Shown: positions 1 through 6,013, counted from the stretch's first letter. The stretch: 6,915 nucleotides of DNA from Wolbachia sp. (GCA_022836975.1 JAIXMJ010000045.1:1-6915); one strand, 5' to 3'. Numbers and translations are program-made. Notes: generated from the sequence alone by a model not told the origin.

Positions 1-99
1 CTCAAGCACTTTCGTAGGGTTGCTACTCGTTATGATAAATTAGCCATCACTTTCTTATCTTTTCTTCATATTGCTGCTATTTATCTTTGGTTGAAATAA
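1..99 (+). CDS. IS5/IS4-type transposase, C-terminal fragment (5' end outside window)
   Basis: The first 32 codons read LKHFRRVATRYDKLA and then a hydrophobic end finishing in YLWLK, followed by TAA at 97-99. The string FRR-ATRYDKLA near the C-terminus, followed by a short hydrophobic helix, is typical of DDE transposases of the IS5 family (second half of the catalytic domain). The start, and the earlier catalytic residues, are left of the window, so whether the element is intact cannot be judged. It points towards recF, tail to tail. Confidence is good for a transposase, lower for the exact IS family. Confidence 0.8.
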   Translation, partial: LKHFRRVATRYDKLAITFLSFLHIAAIYLWLK

Positions 100-113
100 A
101 TGTCGACACTACC
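1..113 (+). mobile_element. Right end of an insertion sequence
   Basis: The transposase stop at 97-99 is followed at once by TGTCGACA (101-108), a self-complementary octamer, and then CTACC. IS5-type elements commonly end within tens of bases of the transposase stop, so the terminal inverted repeat probably lies here. The right boundary near 113 is a guess, because the left end of the element and the target-site duplication are not visible. From there to the recF stop at 167 I see no gene. Confidence 0.45.
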
Positions 114-166
114 TAATCCTTGTTTCAGTACAAGCCCTTCATTCACAGTATACAATGCCAAAAAAT

Positions 167-1231
167 TTACAAGTTCACAAACCTAAAAATATCCTTATAT
201 TCATTGAAATTTTTCTTATCTACATCTGTTATCCAAGTTTGGCATTTAATGTCTAGTATCTCTTCAATCAGTAACTTTCTATGCTGTTCATCCAAATGAG
301 ACATTATATCATCAAGTAATAAAATTGGAGCCTTACTGTAATAAAAACATCGTGCTTTTACGCTAGATAAGATAATAGAAAGCAATAATAACTTTTGTTC
401 TCCAGTAGAACATAAATTGATCGGTATATTCCTTTTCTGACACAAAACTTGAAAATTATCATTATGAACACCAAAGTTCACTTTTCCGGTCAATAAATCC
501 TTTGCTCTATTTTCTGCTAAAATCTTTTTGCAACGTTCTTCGTTAAAATCTGAACTTAACTGGCTACTGATTCTAAGTGTTGCTCTAGGAAAAGCAAAAG
601 ATCTATTGATCATATCCTGTATCATATTTAATACAGATAATCGCATGCAAGCAATATCAATAGCACTGTTTGCCATTATACTTTCAAGACTCTTGAACCA
701 ATTTTCATCTAACATACCATCTCGTAACAATTTATTTCTTTCATATTTAGCTTTTCTATATTTCATGTATGCAGAGGTATAATTATTTTCAAACATTGAA
801 GCTATACGATCTAAAAACTTCAGCCTTTCACTTGGAGACTTAAGTAAGATATGATCCATTTGTGGAATAAACCATATTACGTTAGATACCTTATATAAAG
901 ATGAATAGCTTGATTGCATTTTATTATCTACCTGTACTAGTTTCTTATTATAATTCTTTGCAATACCAATGGAATTGAATTCCATACCATTACAAAAATT
1001 GTAATGCACTACCCAGTCCTCACTTGCAAGTTTATTTTGCATATCAGTAGACTTAGCTTTTTTCATACCATTACTTTTAGCAAGTAGTGAAATTGCTTCC
1101 AATATATTAGTTTTACCTGCACCATTTTTACCAACTATCACAACTGAGGAATTGCCAGAATCTAATTCAAAATTAGTATAGTTACGAAAATTATATAGTC
1201 TCAATTTTTTAATGTAACAATAATTATCCAT
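167..1231 (-). CDS. recF: RecF, DNA replication/repair SMC-like ATPase
   Basis: RecF binds gapped and single-strand/double-strand junction DNA and, with RecO and RecR, helps load RecA at stalled replication forks. Counting from the ATG at 1231 the protein has 354 residues, close to the family norm. Visible motifs are the N-terminal LYNFRNY, Walker A GKNGAGKTN (34-42), the ABC signature region CSTGEQK (274-280), Walker B ILLLDD (303-308) and the following D-loop HLDEQ (312-316). The middle part is the less conserved arm of the head domain. I chose ATG at 1231 because it places the LYNFRNY motif at the usual distance from the N-terminus. A GTG at 1252 would add seven residues but has no ribosome site and overlaps the promoter of the divergent operon. 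The gene looks intact. It faces an IS remnant at its 3' end and diverges from the MFS gene. Confidence 0.93.
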   Translation of the reverse strand: MDNYCYIKKLRLYNFRNYTNFELDSGNSSVVIVGKNGAGKTNILEAISLLAKSNGMKKAKSTDMQNKLASEDWVVHYNFCNGMEFNSIGIAKNYNKKLVQVDNKMQSSYSSLYKVSNVIWFIPQMDHILLKSPSERLKFLDRIASMFENNYTSAYMKYRKAKYERNKLLRDGMLDENWFKSLESIMANSAIDIACMRLSVLNMIQDMINRSFAFPRATLRISSQLSSDFNEERCKKILAENRAKDLLTGKVNFGVHNDNFQVLCQKRNIPINLCSTGEQKLLLLSIILSSVKARCFYYSKAPILLLDDIMSHLDEQHRKLLIEEILDIKCQTWITDVDKKNFNEYKDIFRFVNL

Positions 1232-1238
1232 GAAAGTA

Positions 1239-1267
1239 TTGTTTTTTATCACTAGAACACATATAAT
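1239..1267 (+). promoter_or_regulatory. Promoter of the MFS-glyA operon
   Basis: TTGTTT at 1239-1244 (-35, matching three of six consensus positions) is followed by 17 bp and a perfect TATAAT at 1262-1267 (-10). Transcription would begin near 1274, leaving a leader of about 16 nt that holds AGGA at 1277-1280, nine bases before the ATG at 1290. The promoter sits in the 58-bp gap between the divergent recF and MFS starts. It supports the 1290 start, since an ATG at 1230 would lie upstream of it. In such AT-rich DNA a TATAAT alone is weak evidence; the spacing and position strengthen it. Confidence 0.55.
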
Positions 1268-1289
1268 CCAGTTTTTAGGAAAAAGATTA

Positions 1290-2495
1290 ATGTTAACCAG
1301 GAATGTTTTAATATGGTTTCTAGCATCATTGTTTTATGCATATCAGTATATACTACGTGTAATTCCTAACATAATCACATTTCAATTAATAGAAAAATTT
1401 AATGTGAGTGTGGCAGATGTAGGCCAATTTGCTGGTTTATATTATATAGGTTATACCTTAGCTCATATACCCGTTGGTATTTTCCTTGATATGTTTGGGC
1501 CAAAAATTATTTTACCTATATGTACTGTTTTGACATTTACCGGGACATTACCACTTATATGCTCCGATACATGGGGTTATTCAGTGCTAGGTAGGGTAAT
1601 TGTAGGGATTGGATCTTCAGCATCAGCGATTGGAATTTTTAAAGTTTCAAACATGTATTTTTCGCAAGAAAAATCAGTAAGAATGGCAAGTTTAGCAATA
1701 ATTATAGGGTTACTAGGTGCTATGTGTGGTGGTCAACCGTTAGACTATTTGCTGAATAGATTTGGCTTAGATTATGTTGTTTATGTCTTTTCAGCATTTG
1801 GCTGTTTGCTTGCTATACTCCTATTCTTATGTACACCTAAAAGCATCTGTGAACAGGAAAAGATTAGCATTAAGGACTTCAGAATGGTTTTTTTCAATAA
1901 ATACATTATCTTTATTAGTTTGTTTAGTGGTCTAATGGTAGGATCATTACAAGGGTTTGCAGATGGGTGGGCAAAGCCATTTTTATATGAGGTATATAAA
2001 TTTACTGAAAACATTGCATCTTCGCTTTCTAGTCTAATTTTTATAGGTATGGGTATCGGGTCATTTGCTATAGCTTATTTATTAAAAAAATATCAAGATA
2101 AACATTATGAGATAATGATTGCGTGTGCATCTATAATGGTTATCAGTTTTTTACTACTTTTTACTGGTAGCGGTGGTTTATATTTAGTTCTTCCTCTGTT
2201 TCTGATAATTGGTATTGCATCTGGTTATCAAGTAATCACAATTTATAAGGCTATAAGTTATGTAAATAATAATTTAGTGGGTTTAACCACAGCTGTATCC
2301 AACATGATATTAATGGCTTTCGGCTATTTTTTTCATACAGGGATTACAAAAATAATAAACCTATATTGGTGTCACACAGTTGTACAAGGCATCCCTATAT
2401 ATGGTCCTAATCTCCTAATTACAGCAATTTCTCTTGTTCCTATAAGTGCATTTATAGCGATATTAGGATTTATATGGTTAAAGAAAACAGCATGA
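1290..2495 (+). CDS. MFS transporter, 12 predicted membrane segments, substrate unknown
   Basis: This is a 401-residue integral membrane carrier of the major facilitator superfamily. About twelve hydrophobic segments are visible in two halves, split by a polar loop near residues 182-205 (CTPKSICEQEKISIKDF). The loop after the second segment carries the MFS signature GIFLDMFGPK (63-72; Gly63, Asp67, Gly70, Lys72), and LGRVIVGIG (100-108) fits the Arg-x3-Gly motif of segment four. Nothing visible fixes the substrate; sugar phosphates, organic acids or amino acids are all possible. The start is set by AGGA at 1277-1280 and the upstream promoter. An in-frame ATG at 1230 would add 20 residues but overlaps recF. 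Only six bases separate the stop from glyA, and the stop (TGA, 2493-2495) overlaps the glyA ribosome site, so the two are almost certainly cotranscribed and perhaps translationally coupled. Confidence 0.88.
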   Translation: MLTRNVLIWFLASLFYAYQYILRVIPNIITFQLIEKFNVSVADVGQFAGLYYIGYTLAHIPVGIFLDMFGPKIILPICTVLTFTGTLPLICSDTWGYSVLGRVIVGIGSSASAIGIFKVSNMYFSQEKSVRMASLAIIIGLLGAMCGGQPLDYLLNRFGLDYVVYVFSAFGCLLAILLFLCTPKSICEQEKISIKDFRMVFFNKYIIFISLFSGLMVGSLQGFADGWAKPFLYEVYKFTENIASSLSSLIFIGMGIGSFAIAYLLKKYQDKHYEIMIACASIMVISFLLLFTGSGGLYLVLPLFLIIGIASGYQVITIYKAISYVNNNLVGLTTAVSNMILMAFGYFFHTGITKIINLYWCHTVVQGIPIYGPNLLITAISLVPISAFIAILGFIWLKKTA

Positions 2496-2501
2496 GGTAC
2501 T

Positions 2502-2720
2502 ATGGCAAACGTTTTTAAAGATGTTATAAAGGTTTTATGTAATTTAAGAAATCTCGATAGCGAAATTCAAGGTGCTTTAAATACTTTCTCTGAGCTTAAA
2601 TCTTTGTCTTCTGACCTAAAAATTTTATATAGTGATCTAGAAGATGCTATAAAAATTTTAGACGAGCTGAAGGCATTTTATGCTGAAATTCAAGGTTTAT
2701 CAGCTGGTCATTCCAGTGGA
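2502..2720 (+). other. N-terminal coiled-coil extension of GlyA, with internal repeats
   Basis: Residues 1-73 lie before the point where serine hydroxymethyltransferases normally begin. The segment is mostly helical by composition, with Leu, Ile and Val at coiled-coil spacing and alternating Lys, Glu and Asp. Residues 4-24 and 45-65 align without gaps at an offset of 41 residues, including identical EIQG, IK-xL and Leu15/Leu56. At DNA level the 12-mer GAAATTCAAGGT occurs at 2562-2573 and again at 2685-2696. A third, weaker copy is ELKSLSSDLK (31-40). I know of no function for it; mediation of oligomers or of a partner contact is only a guess. Confidence 0.7.
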
Positions 2721-3956
2721 TTAAAAGCTTTTGATAATGAGATCGACGAGCAAATTGAGCAGGAACGTCAGCGTCAACAATCACAACTGAATTTAATTGC
2801 ATCAGAAAATTTTGCAAGTAAGGCGGTCATGGAGGCACAGGGTTCTGTGCTTACTAATAAGTATGCGGAAGGGTATACAGGAAAGAGATATTATTGTGGT
2901 TGTGCATATGTGGATAAAGTTGAGAACATCGCGATAGAAAGGCTCTGCAAATTGTTCGATGTAAAATTTGCAAATGTTCAGCCTCATTCTGGTTCACAGG
3001 CAAATCAAGCAGTATTTGTTTCTTTACTGAATCCAGGTGACACTATATTAGGATTATCTTTAGATAGCGGAGGACATCTCACACATGGCGCAAAACCTAG
3101 CTTATCTGGCAAATGGTTTAATTCAGTACACTATACAGTTGATGAAGTAACTTATTTATTAAACATGGATTCAATAGAAGAGCTTGCATTAAAGCATAAA
3201 CCACAGTTAATTATAGCTGGTGCTTCTGCTTATCCAAGGACGATAGATTTTCAACGTTTTCGTGAAATTGCAGATAAAGTTAATGCTTATCTACTTGCAG
3301 ATATTGCACACTATGCAGGACTTATTGCTTCTGGTGAGTACCCATCTCCGACACAATATGCACATGTTGTTACATCTACAACACATAAAACCTTACGTGG
3401 TCCACGGGGTGGAATAATTATGACAAATGATGAAACAATATATAAAAAAATTCAGTCCGCTGTTTTTCCGGGAGTACAGGGCGGGCCGCTTATGCACGTC
3501 ATAGCTGCCAAAGCTGTTGCTTTTAAAGAAGCTTTAGATCCAAAGTTTAAAGTGTACAGCAGAAAGGTCATAGAAAATGCTAGAATATTTGCTCAAGAGC
3601 TACAGACTTATGGATTAAGTATTGTCTCTGGGGGCACTGATTCCCATATAGTTTTAGTAGACTTAAGACCACAGAAATTAACTGGTAAAGATGTAGTAGA
3701 TAGTCTTGAAAGAGCTGGTATAGTATGTAACAAAAATGCTATACCATTTGATACAACAAAACCTACAATTACCTCTGGTTTACGTTTTGGTACAGCAGCT
3801 GAAACAACACGTGGTCTTGAAGCAGAAGACTTTAAAAAAATAGCTAGTTTGATAAATGATATAATATATGGTCTAATTAATAGAAATAGTGCATATGTTG
3901 AAAAGGCAGTACTATCTCAGGTTAAAGAGATGTGTAGCAAATTTTCCTTCTATTAA
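2502..3956 (+). CDS. glyA: Serine hydroxymethyltransferase with an extra N-terminal coiled-coil region
   Basis: This PLP enzyme interconverts serine and glycine and charges tetrahydrofolate with the one-carbon unit needed for purine, thymidylate and methionine synthesis. The catalytic part starts near residue 74 (LKAFDNEIDEQI) and follows the family to the end. Visible are LIASENF (98-104), KYAEGY (120-125), SGSQAN (163-168), HGAKPSLSGKW near 195-205, ADIAH (266-270, PLP-contacting Asp267 and His270), TTHKTLRGPRGG with the Schiff-base Lys296, SGGTDSH (376-382) and SGLRFGT with Arg428 for the substrate carboxylate. Compared with E. coli GlyA (417 residues) it is about 67 longer, all of it at the N-terminus. 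The extension is rich in heptad-like Leu/Ile and has internal repeats. GAGGT at 2494-2498 precedes the ATG, and no ATG or well-placed alternative start lies near the usual N-terminus, so the extension is probably translated. Relative to E. coli, three residues of the conserved GYPGKRYYGGCEYVD string differ: Thr126, Cys132 and Ala135. Confidence 0.94.
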   Translation: MANVFKDVIKVLCNLRNLDSEIQGALNTFSELKSLSSDLKILYSDLEDAIKILDELKAFYAEIQGLSAGHSSGLKAFDNEIDEQIEQERQRQQSQLNLIASENFASKAVMEAQGSVLTNKYAEGYTGKRYYCGCAYVDKVENIAIERLCKLFDVKFANVQPHSGSQANQAVFVSLLNPGDTILGLSLDSGGHLTHGAKPSLSGKWFNSVHYTVDEVTYLLNMDSIEELALKHKPQLIIAGASAYPRTIDFQRFREIADKVNAYLLADIAHYAGLIASGEYPSPTQYAHVVTSTTHKTLRGPRGGIIMTNDETIYKKIQSAVFPGVQGGPLMHVIAAKAVAFKEALDPKFKVYSRKVIENARIFAQELQTYGLSIVSGGTDSHIVLVDLRPQKLTGKDVVDSLERAGIVCNKNAIPFDTTKPTITSGLRFGTAAETTRGLEAEDFKKIASLINDIIYGLINRNSAYVEKAVLSQVKEMCSKFSFY

Positions 3957-3992
3957 TTGCAATTTATGCATTTTCTATTTTTAGAAAGTCTG

Positions 3993-4010
3993 CCCTATAA
4001 TTTTATAGGG
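3993..4010 (+). terminator. Hairpin after glyA, possible transcription terminator
   Basis: CCCTATA (3993-3999) and TATAGGG (4004-4010) form a perfect 7-bp stem around ATTT, and the A-T ends of the loop could pair as well. It starts 36 bases after the glyA stop, a natural site for the end of the MFS-glyA transcript. The bases after it (GATCAGTG) contain no T-run, so it is not a classical Rho-independent terminator. It may only protect the 3' end or be part of a larger fold. Confidence 0.35.
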
Positions 4011-4152
4011 GATCAGTGAAATTTTGAGGAAGGATTGATTCAGAGAAGCATAGGAGAAATTTACTTTTGGGAAGTTTGGAAAGTAAAGTGGAAAAGCCTA
4101 CTGATTATATTATAATATGTGGGTATTGATGCTGTTTGCTATGTCTATCGTT

Positions 4153-4181
4153 TTGAAACTGATTTTAAGTAGTGATATAGC
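4153..4181 (+). promoter_or_regulatory. Probable promoter of nth
   Basis: TTGAAA at 4153-4158 (five of six consensus positions), a 17-bp spacer, then TATAGC at 4176-4181 (four of six). Transcription would start near 4188, giving a leader of about 90 nt before the ATG at 4277. It is the best pair I found in the spacer upstream of nth. The stretch is AT-rich, so chance resemblance remains possible. Confidence 0.45.
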
Positions 4182-4276
4182 AACTTAATCCCTAACAAAA
4201 CTGTGTACAAACAACTCGATCATTTAAGAAAAGGTAATAGCTCTGTTAAAAAGGTGTGTCATGTATAACATTACAT

Positions 4277-4897
4277 ATGGATGTAAAGCAAGTATTTGAA
4301 AGGTTTAAGCAGGCAAATCCAGTTCCCAGTACAGAACTACACTATATCAATGACTTTACACTACTAGTTGCAATAGTTTTATCAGCACGTGCAACTGATG
4401 TAAGTGTTAATAGGGTTACTAAAGAGTTATTTCAGATTGTTAGTAGCCCGGATGAGATGTTGAATTTAGGTCACGCTGTACTACACAAACAGATTAGTAG
4501 CATTGGCTTATATAACTCAAAAGCAAGAAATATAATTAATCTCAGTCAAATATTGAGAGATAAGTATAATAGTAAAGTACCTAAAAACTTTGAAGATTTA
4601 GTCTCATTGCCAGGGGTAGGTAGAAAAAGTGCTAACGTCTTTCTAAATTGTAGTATAAGTGAATTGACTATAGCAGTTGATACACATGTTTTTAGAGTAA
4701 GTAACAGAATCGGCCTAGTGACAGAGAAAAGCTTACTTAAAACAGAACAATCTTTGATGAAAATTGTACCTAAAGAATATTTACTCTACGCCCACCATTG
4801 GTTAGTGTTGCATGGTAGATATGTTTGCAAGGCTCAAAAACCTTTATGTAACAAATGCATAATAAGCGATTTATGTAAAAATCGCTTATTAGTTTAA
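4277..4897 (+). CDS. nth: Endonuclease III, iron-sulfur DNA glycosylase/AP lyase
   Basis: Nth removes oxidised pyrimidines from DNA and cuts the resulting abasic site, the first steps of base excision repair. From the ATG at 4277 the protein has 206 residues, much like E. coli Nth (211), and aligns with it nearly end to end. Visible are LSARATDVSVN (35-45), the helix-hairpin-helix LPGVGRKSAN with catalytic Lys117 (111-120), AVDTHVFRVSNR with catalytic Asp135 (133-144), HHWLVLHGR (173-181), and the four iron-sulfur cysteines C184, C191, C194 and C200 in the C-x6-C-x2-C-x5-C spacing. A GTG at 4256 would add seven residues; I prefer 4277 because MDVKQVFERFKQANP then matches the family N-terminus. 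The ribosome site is poor: AAGGT at 4251-4255 is 21 bases away. The gene converges on the OTU gene with two bases between the stops. Confidence 0.94.
   Translation: MDVKQVFERFKQANPVPSTELHYINDFTLLVAIVLSARATDVSVNRVTKELFQIVSSPDEMLNLGHAVLHKQISSIGLYNSKARNIINLSQILRDKYNSKVPKNFEDLVSLPGVGRKSANVFLNCSISELTIAVDTHVFRVSNRIGLVTEKSLLKTEQSLMKIVPKEYLLYAHHWLVLHGRYVCKAQKPLCNKCIISDLCKNRLLV
4861..4890. terminator. Bidirectional stem-loop at the nth/OTU convergence
   Basis: AATAAGCGATTT (4861-4872) and AAATCGCTTATT (4879-4890) pair perfectly over 12 bp around a 6-base loop, ATGTAA. The whole hairpin lies inside the last codons of nth (residues 196 to 204) and ends ten bases before the OTU stop codon on the other strand. 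Being symmetric, it could end transcripts from both sides. The T-runs after the stem are short on either strand (AGTTTAATT on plus, ATGCATTTG on minus), so termination may be partial. Confidence 0.6.
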
Positions 4898-4899
4898 TT

Positions 4900-5334
4900 C
4901 TACCTGCCGCAATAAACTGTAGGAGATAGTGTGAAGTGTGGTGTTAGCTTTGCTTCTTCCATCCTGCAGCTTGGTTTATGCTGATCATTCTTACTATTCT
5001 GCTCAAAATGTTCTAGGGATTCATTTACAACATTCTTTACAAAACGCTGAATATCCGCATTCTTATTTTGTTGAAGTAATTTTTCAAATACTTCTGTTAT
5101 TTTTGCAATCAAGTTATCTAACAGACTTACATGCTGAGTATTTTGTATGTATGTTACAATTTCTTCGATCTGTAAAGTTTTTGCATACTTACAGTCGTCT
5201 TCTTGTACTTGTAAGCACATTGCAGATTCATAATCATCTTTTTTTTGTAGATTTTTTGCAAACTGATAGTCTCTTTCTTCTTGAAAACGCATGTCGAATA
5301 GCGGTTCAAAATGGTTGCGTCCGTCATTCATCAT
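4900..5334 (-). pseudogene. Downstream fragment of the split OTU-protease gene
   Basis: This is the 3' part of the OTU gene, cut off by the frame shift from the 209-bp duplication. Read from the ATG at 5334 it gives 144 residues. The first 57 repeat residues 155-211 of the upstream piece (MMNDGRNHFEPLF and the three helical repeats), followed by 87 residues found only here, ending VYCGR. The unique tail has a helical stretch (LIAKITEVFEKLLQQ) and a polar end, and I recognise no domain in it. It holds the catalytic His but no nucleophile Cys, so it cannot be a protease by itself. Its ATG overlaps the TGA of the upstream piece as ATGA, with AAGGA (5349-5345) ten bases before, so reinitiation could still produce it. 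Joined in frame with one repeat copy removed, the gene would encode 298 residues. Confidence 0.75.
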
Positions 5335-5373
5335 GCATATTGTTTCCTTATCCAATTCGGAAAATTTACTGAC
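5165..5373. repeat. 209-bp direct tandem repeat, copy 1
   Basis: These 209 bases are repeated without any mismatch that I can find at 5374-5582, directly abutting. Matching stops at 5164/5373 on the left and 5375/5584 on the right, so the two copies share a one-base junction (T). Even the T8 run is the same length in both. Perfect identity indicates a very recent duplication, or an assembly artefact. As 209 is not a multiple of three, the duplication changes the reading frame of the gene it lies in. Confidence 0.97.
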
Positions 5374-6005
5374 TCGATCTGTAAAGTTTTTGCATACTTA
5401 CAGTCGTCTTCTTGTACTTGTAAGCACATTGCAGATTCATAATCATCTTTTTTTTGTAGATTTTTTGCAAACTGATAGTCTCTTTCTTCTTGAAAACGCA
5501 TGTCGAATAGCGGTTCAAAATGGTTGCGTCCGTCATTCATCATGCATATTGTTTCCTTATCCAATTCGGAAAATTTACTGACTGCTCCGTTATTTAATCC
5601 GTTATTTAATATGACCGAATATAGAAACTCTGGACTTTCCATGCTATTTTTTTCAAGCACACACAGCTTTACGCCATATTTTTCACACAGTATTCTTCCT
5701 TCTATATCAGGGCGACCCCATGTCTCTCGTTTTATAATATTTTCTTTATATTGATCTATAGTTATTTTCGGACGAATTTTATGATCAATATTATAATCAT
5801 TAGAAAGAGAGTGTTGTAACCAATGTGGCACAGAAGCCTTACTTGCAAAATCAAGACAATCCTTGCGTAATTGTTCAACAGTCACTTCTGTTCCCAGTTG
5901 TTCTAACCCTTGTCTAAATGAGTCAAAAAAACAACTTCCATCACTTATTGCTGAACCTTTTGTAAAATCAATGCCTTTATAAGATATAATCTTTGAGTTT
6001 TCCAT
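5331..6005 (-). CDS. OTU-family cysteine protease (putative deubiquitinase effector), C-terminus frame-shifted
   Basis: The N-terminal part, about residues 8-168, is an OTU domain. ISDGSCFFDSF (20-30) holds Asp22 and the nucleophile Cys25, WGRPDIEGRILCEKYGVKLCVLE (around 96-118, given here by its key residues Trp96, Gly97 and Glu102) is the usual central region, and NDGRNHFEPLF (157-167) holds His162. OTU proteases cleave ubiquitin chains and are eukaryotic in origin, so a host target is likely; this is inference. Residues 174-211 carry three tandem D-x3-A-x2-L-Q helices. The start ATG has a strong GAGGT (6018-6014) eight bases before it. After residue 211 the frame shifts at the duplication, and 13 unrelated residues (SVNFPNWIRKQYA) follow before TGA. 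The catalytic core is thus complete in this 224-residue product, and only an 87-residue tail is lost. No signal peptide is visible; such effectors usually leave through type IV secretion, whose signal cannot be read here. Confidence 0.85.
   Translation of the reverse strand: MENSKIISYKGIDFTKGSAISDGSCFFDSFRQGLEQLGTEVTVEQLRKDCLDFASKASVPHWLQHSLSNDYNIDHKIRPKITIDQYKENIIKRETWGRPDIEGRILCEKYGVKLCVLEKNSMESPEFLYSVILNNGLNNGAVSKFSELDKETICMMNDGRNHFEPLFDMRFQEERDYQFAKNLQKKDDYESAMCLQVQEDDCKYAKTLQIESVNFPNWIRKQYA
5373..5486 (-). other. Three tandem ubiquitin-binding-like helices in the OTU protein
   Basis: Residues 174-211 of the OTU product hold the pattern D-x3-A-x2-L-Q three times: D176/A180/L183-Q184, D188/A192/L195-Q196 and D201/A205/L208-Q209, at 12 and 13 residue spacing with acidic residues around. 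A central Ala flanked by acidic residues and a Leu recalls the single-helix ubiquitin-binding motifs UIM and MIU. The same block recurs in repeat copy 1 (5164-5277). Binding to ubiquitin is inferred from pattern only. Confidence 0.5.
5374..5582. repeat. 209-bp direct tandem repeat, copy 2
   Basis: This is the second copy of the unit at 5165-5373. In the sense of the OTU gene (minus strand) it is read first, and it encodes residues 142-211 in frame: the end of the catalytic domain with His162, and all three helical repeats. The frame is lost on passing from this copy into copy 1. Confidence 0.97.
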
Positions 6006-6013
6006 TATAAATT

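Larger units (their letters stand above)
3957..4276. other. Gene-free stretch between glyA and nth, with inverted repeats
   Basis: I see no supportable protein gene or tRNA in these 320 bases. What it does hold is a tight hairpin just after glyA (3993-4010), a nested set of inverted repeats (4012-4017 with 4100-4105, 4022-4025 with 4092-4095, 4060-4067 with 4080-4087), and a promoter-like pair before nth (4153-4181). An unrecognised structured RNA or a degraded gene could account for it. I looked for the conserved cores of RNase P RNA, SRP RNA and tmRNA and did not find them. Confidence 0.6.

Noticed and set aside
119..134. CTTGT/ACAAG inverted repeat downstream of recF as a terminator
   Set aside because: Only five base pairs, with no T-run following on the recF strand.
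528..782. Plus-strand open frame inside recF
   Set aside because: Antisense shadow of recF, which has clear RecF motifs over its full length.
1230..1252. Longer, mutually overlapping starts for recF (GTG at 1252) and the MFS gene (ATG at 1230)
   Set aside because: Neither has a ribosome site. The MFS start at 1230 would lie upstream of the TATAAT at 1262, and the shorter starts fit the families' usual N-termini.
2502..2720. GlyA extension as a Rickettsia/Wolbachia palindromic element inserted into a gene
   Set aside because: Those elements are palindromic at DNA level. Here I find direct, not inverted, repeats, and the segment is at the very start of the gene.
4261..4299. Twelve-codon frame starting at ATG 4261, with AAGGT close before it, overlapping the nth start
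   Set aside because: It is out of frame with nth and too short to support. A leader peptide role is possible but nothing in its sequence indicates one.
5443..5450. Slippage on the A8 run of the OTU gene as a way to restore the frame
   Set aside because: I read both shifted frames after the run in copy 2. The -1 frame meets TGA after one codon and the +1 frame meets TAA at the copy junction, so neither reaches the tail. A -1 shift further downstream, after the TAA that closes that frame near TGT-AAG, could in principle work, but no good slippery heptamer is in phase.
4938..5754. Open frames on the plus strand across the OTU gene, some of them present twice
   Set aside because: They are the antisense shadow of the OTU gene. 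Their duplication simply follows from the 209-bp repeat, and they lack ribosome sites and recognisable protein features.
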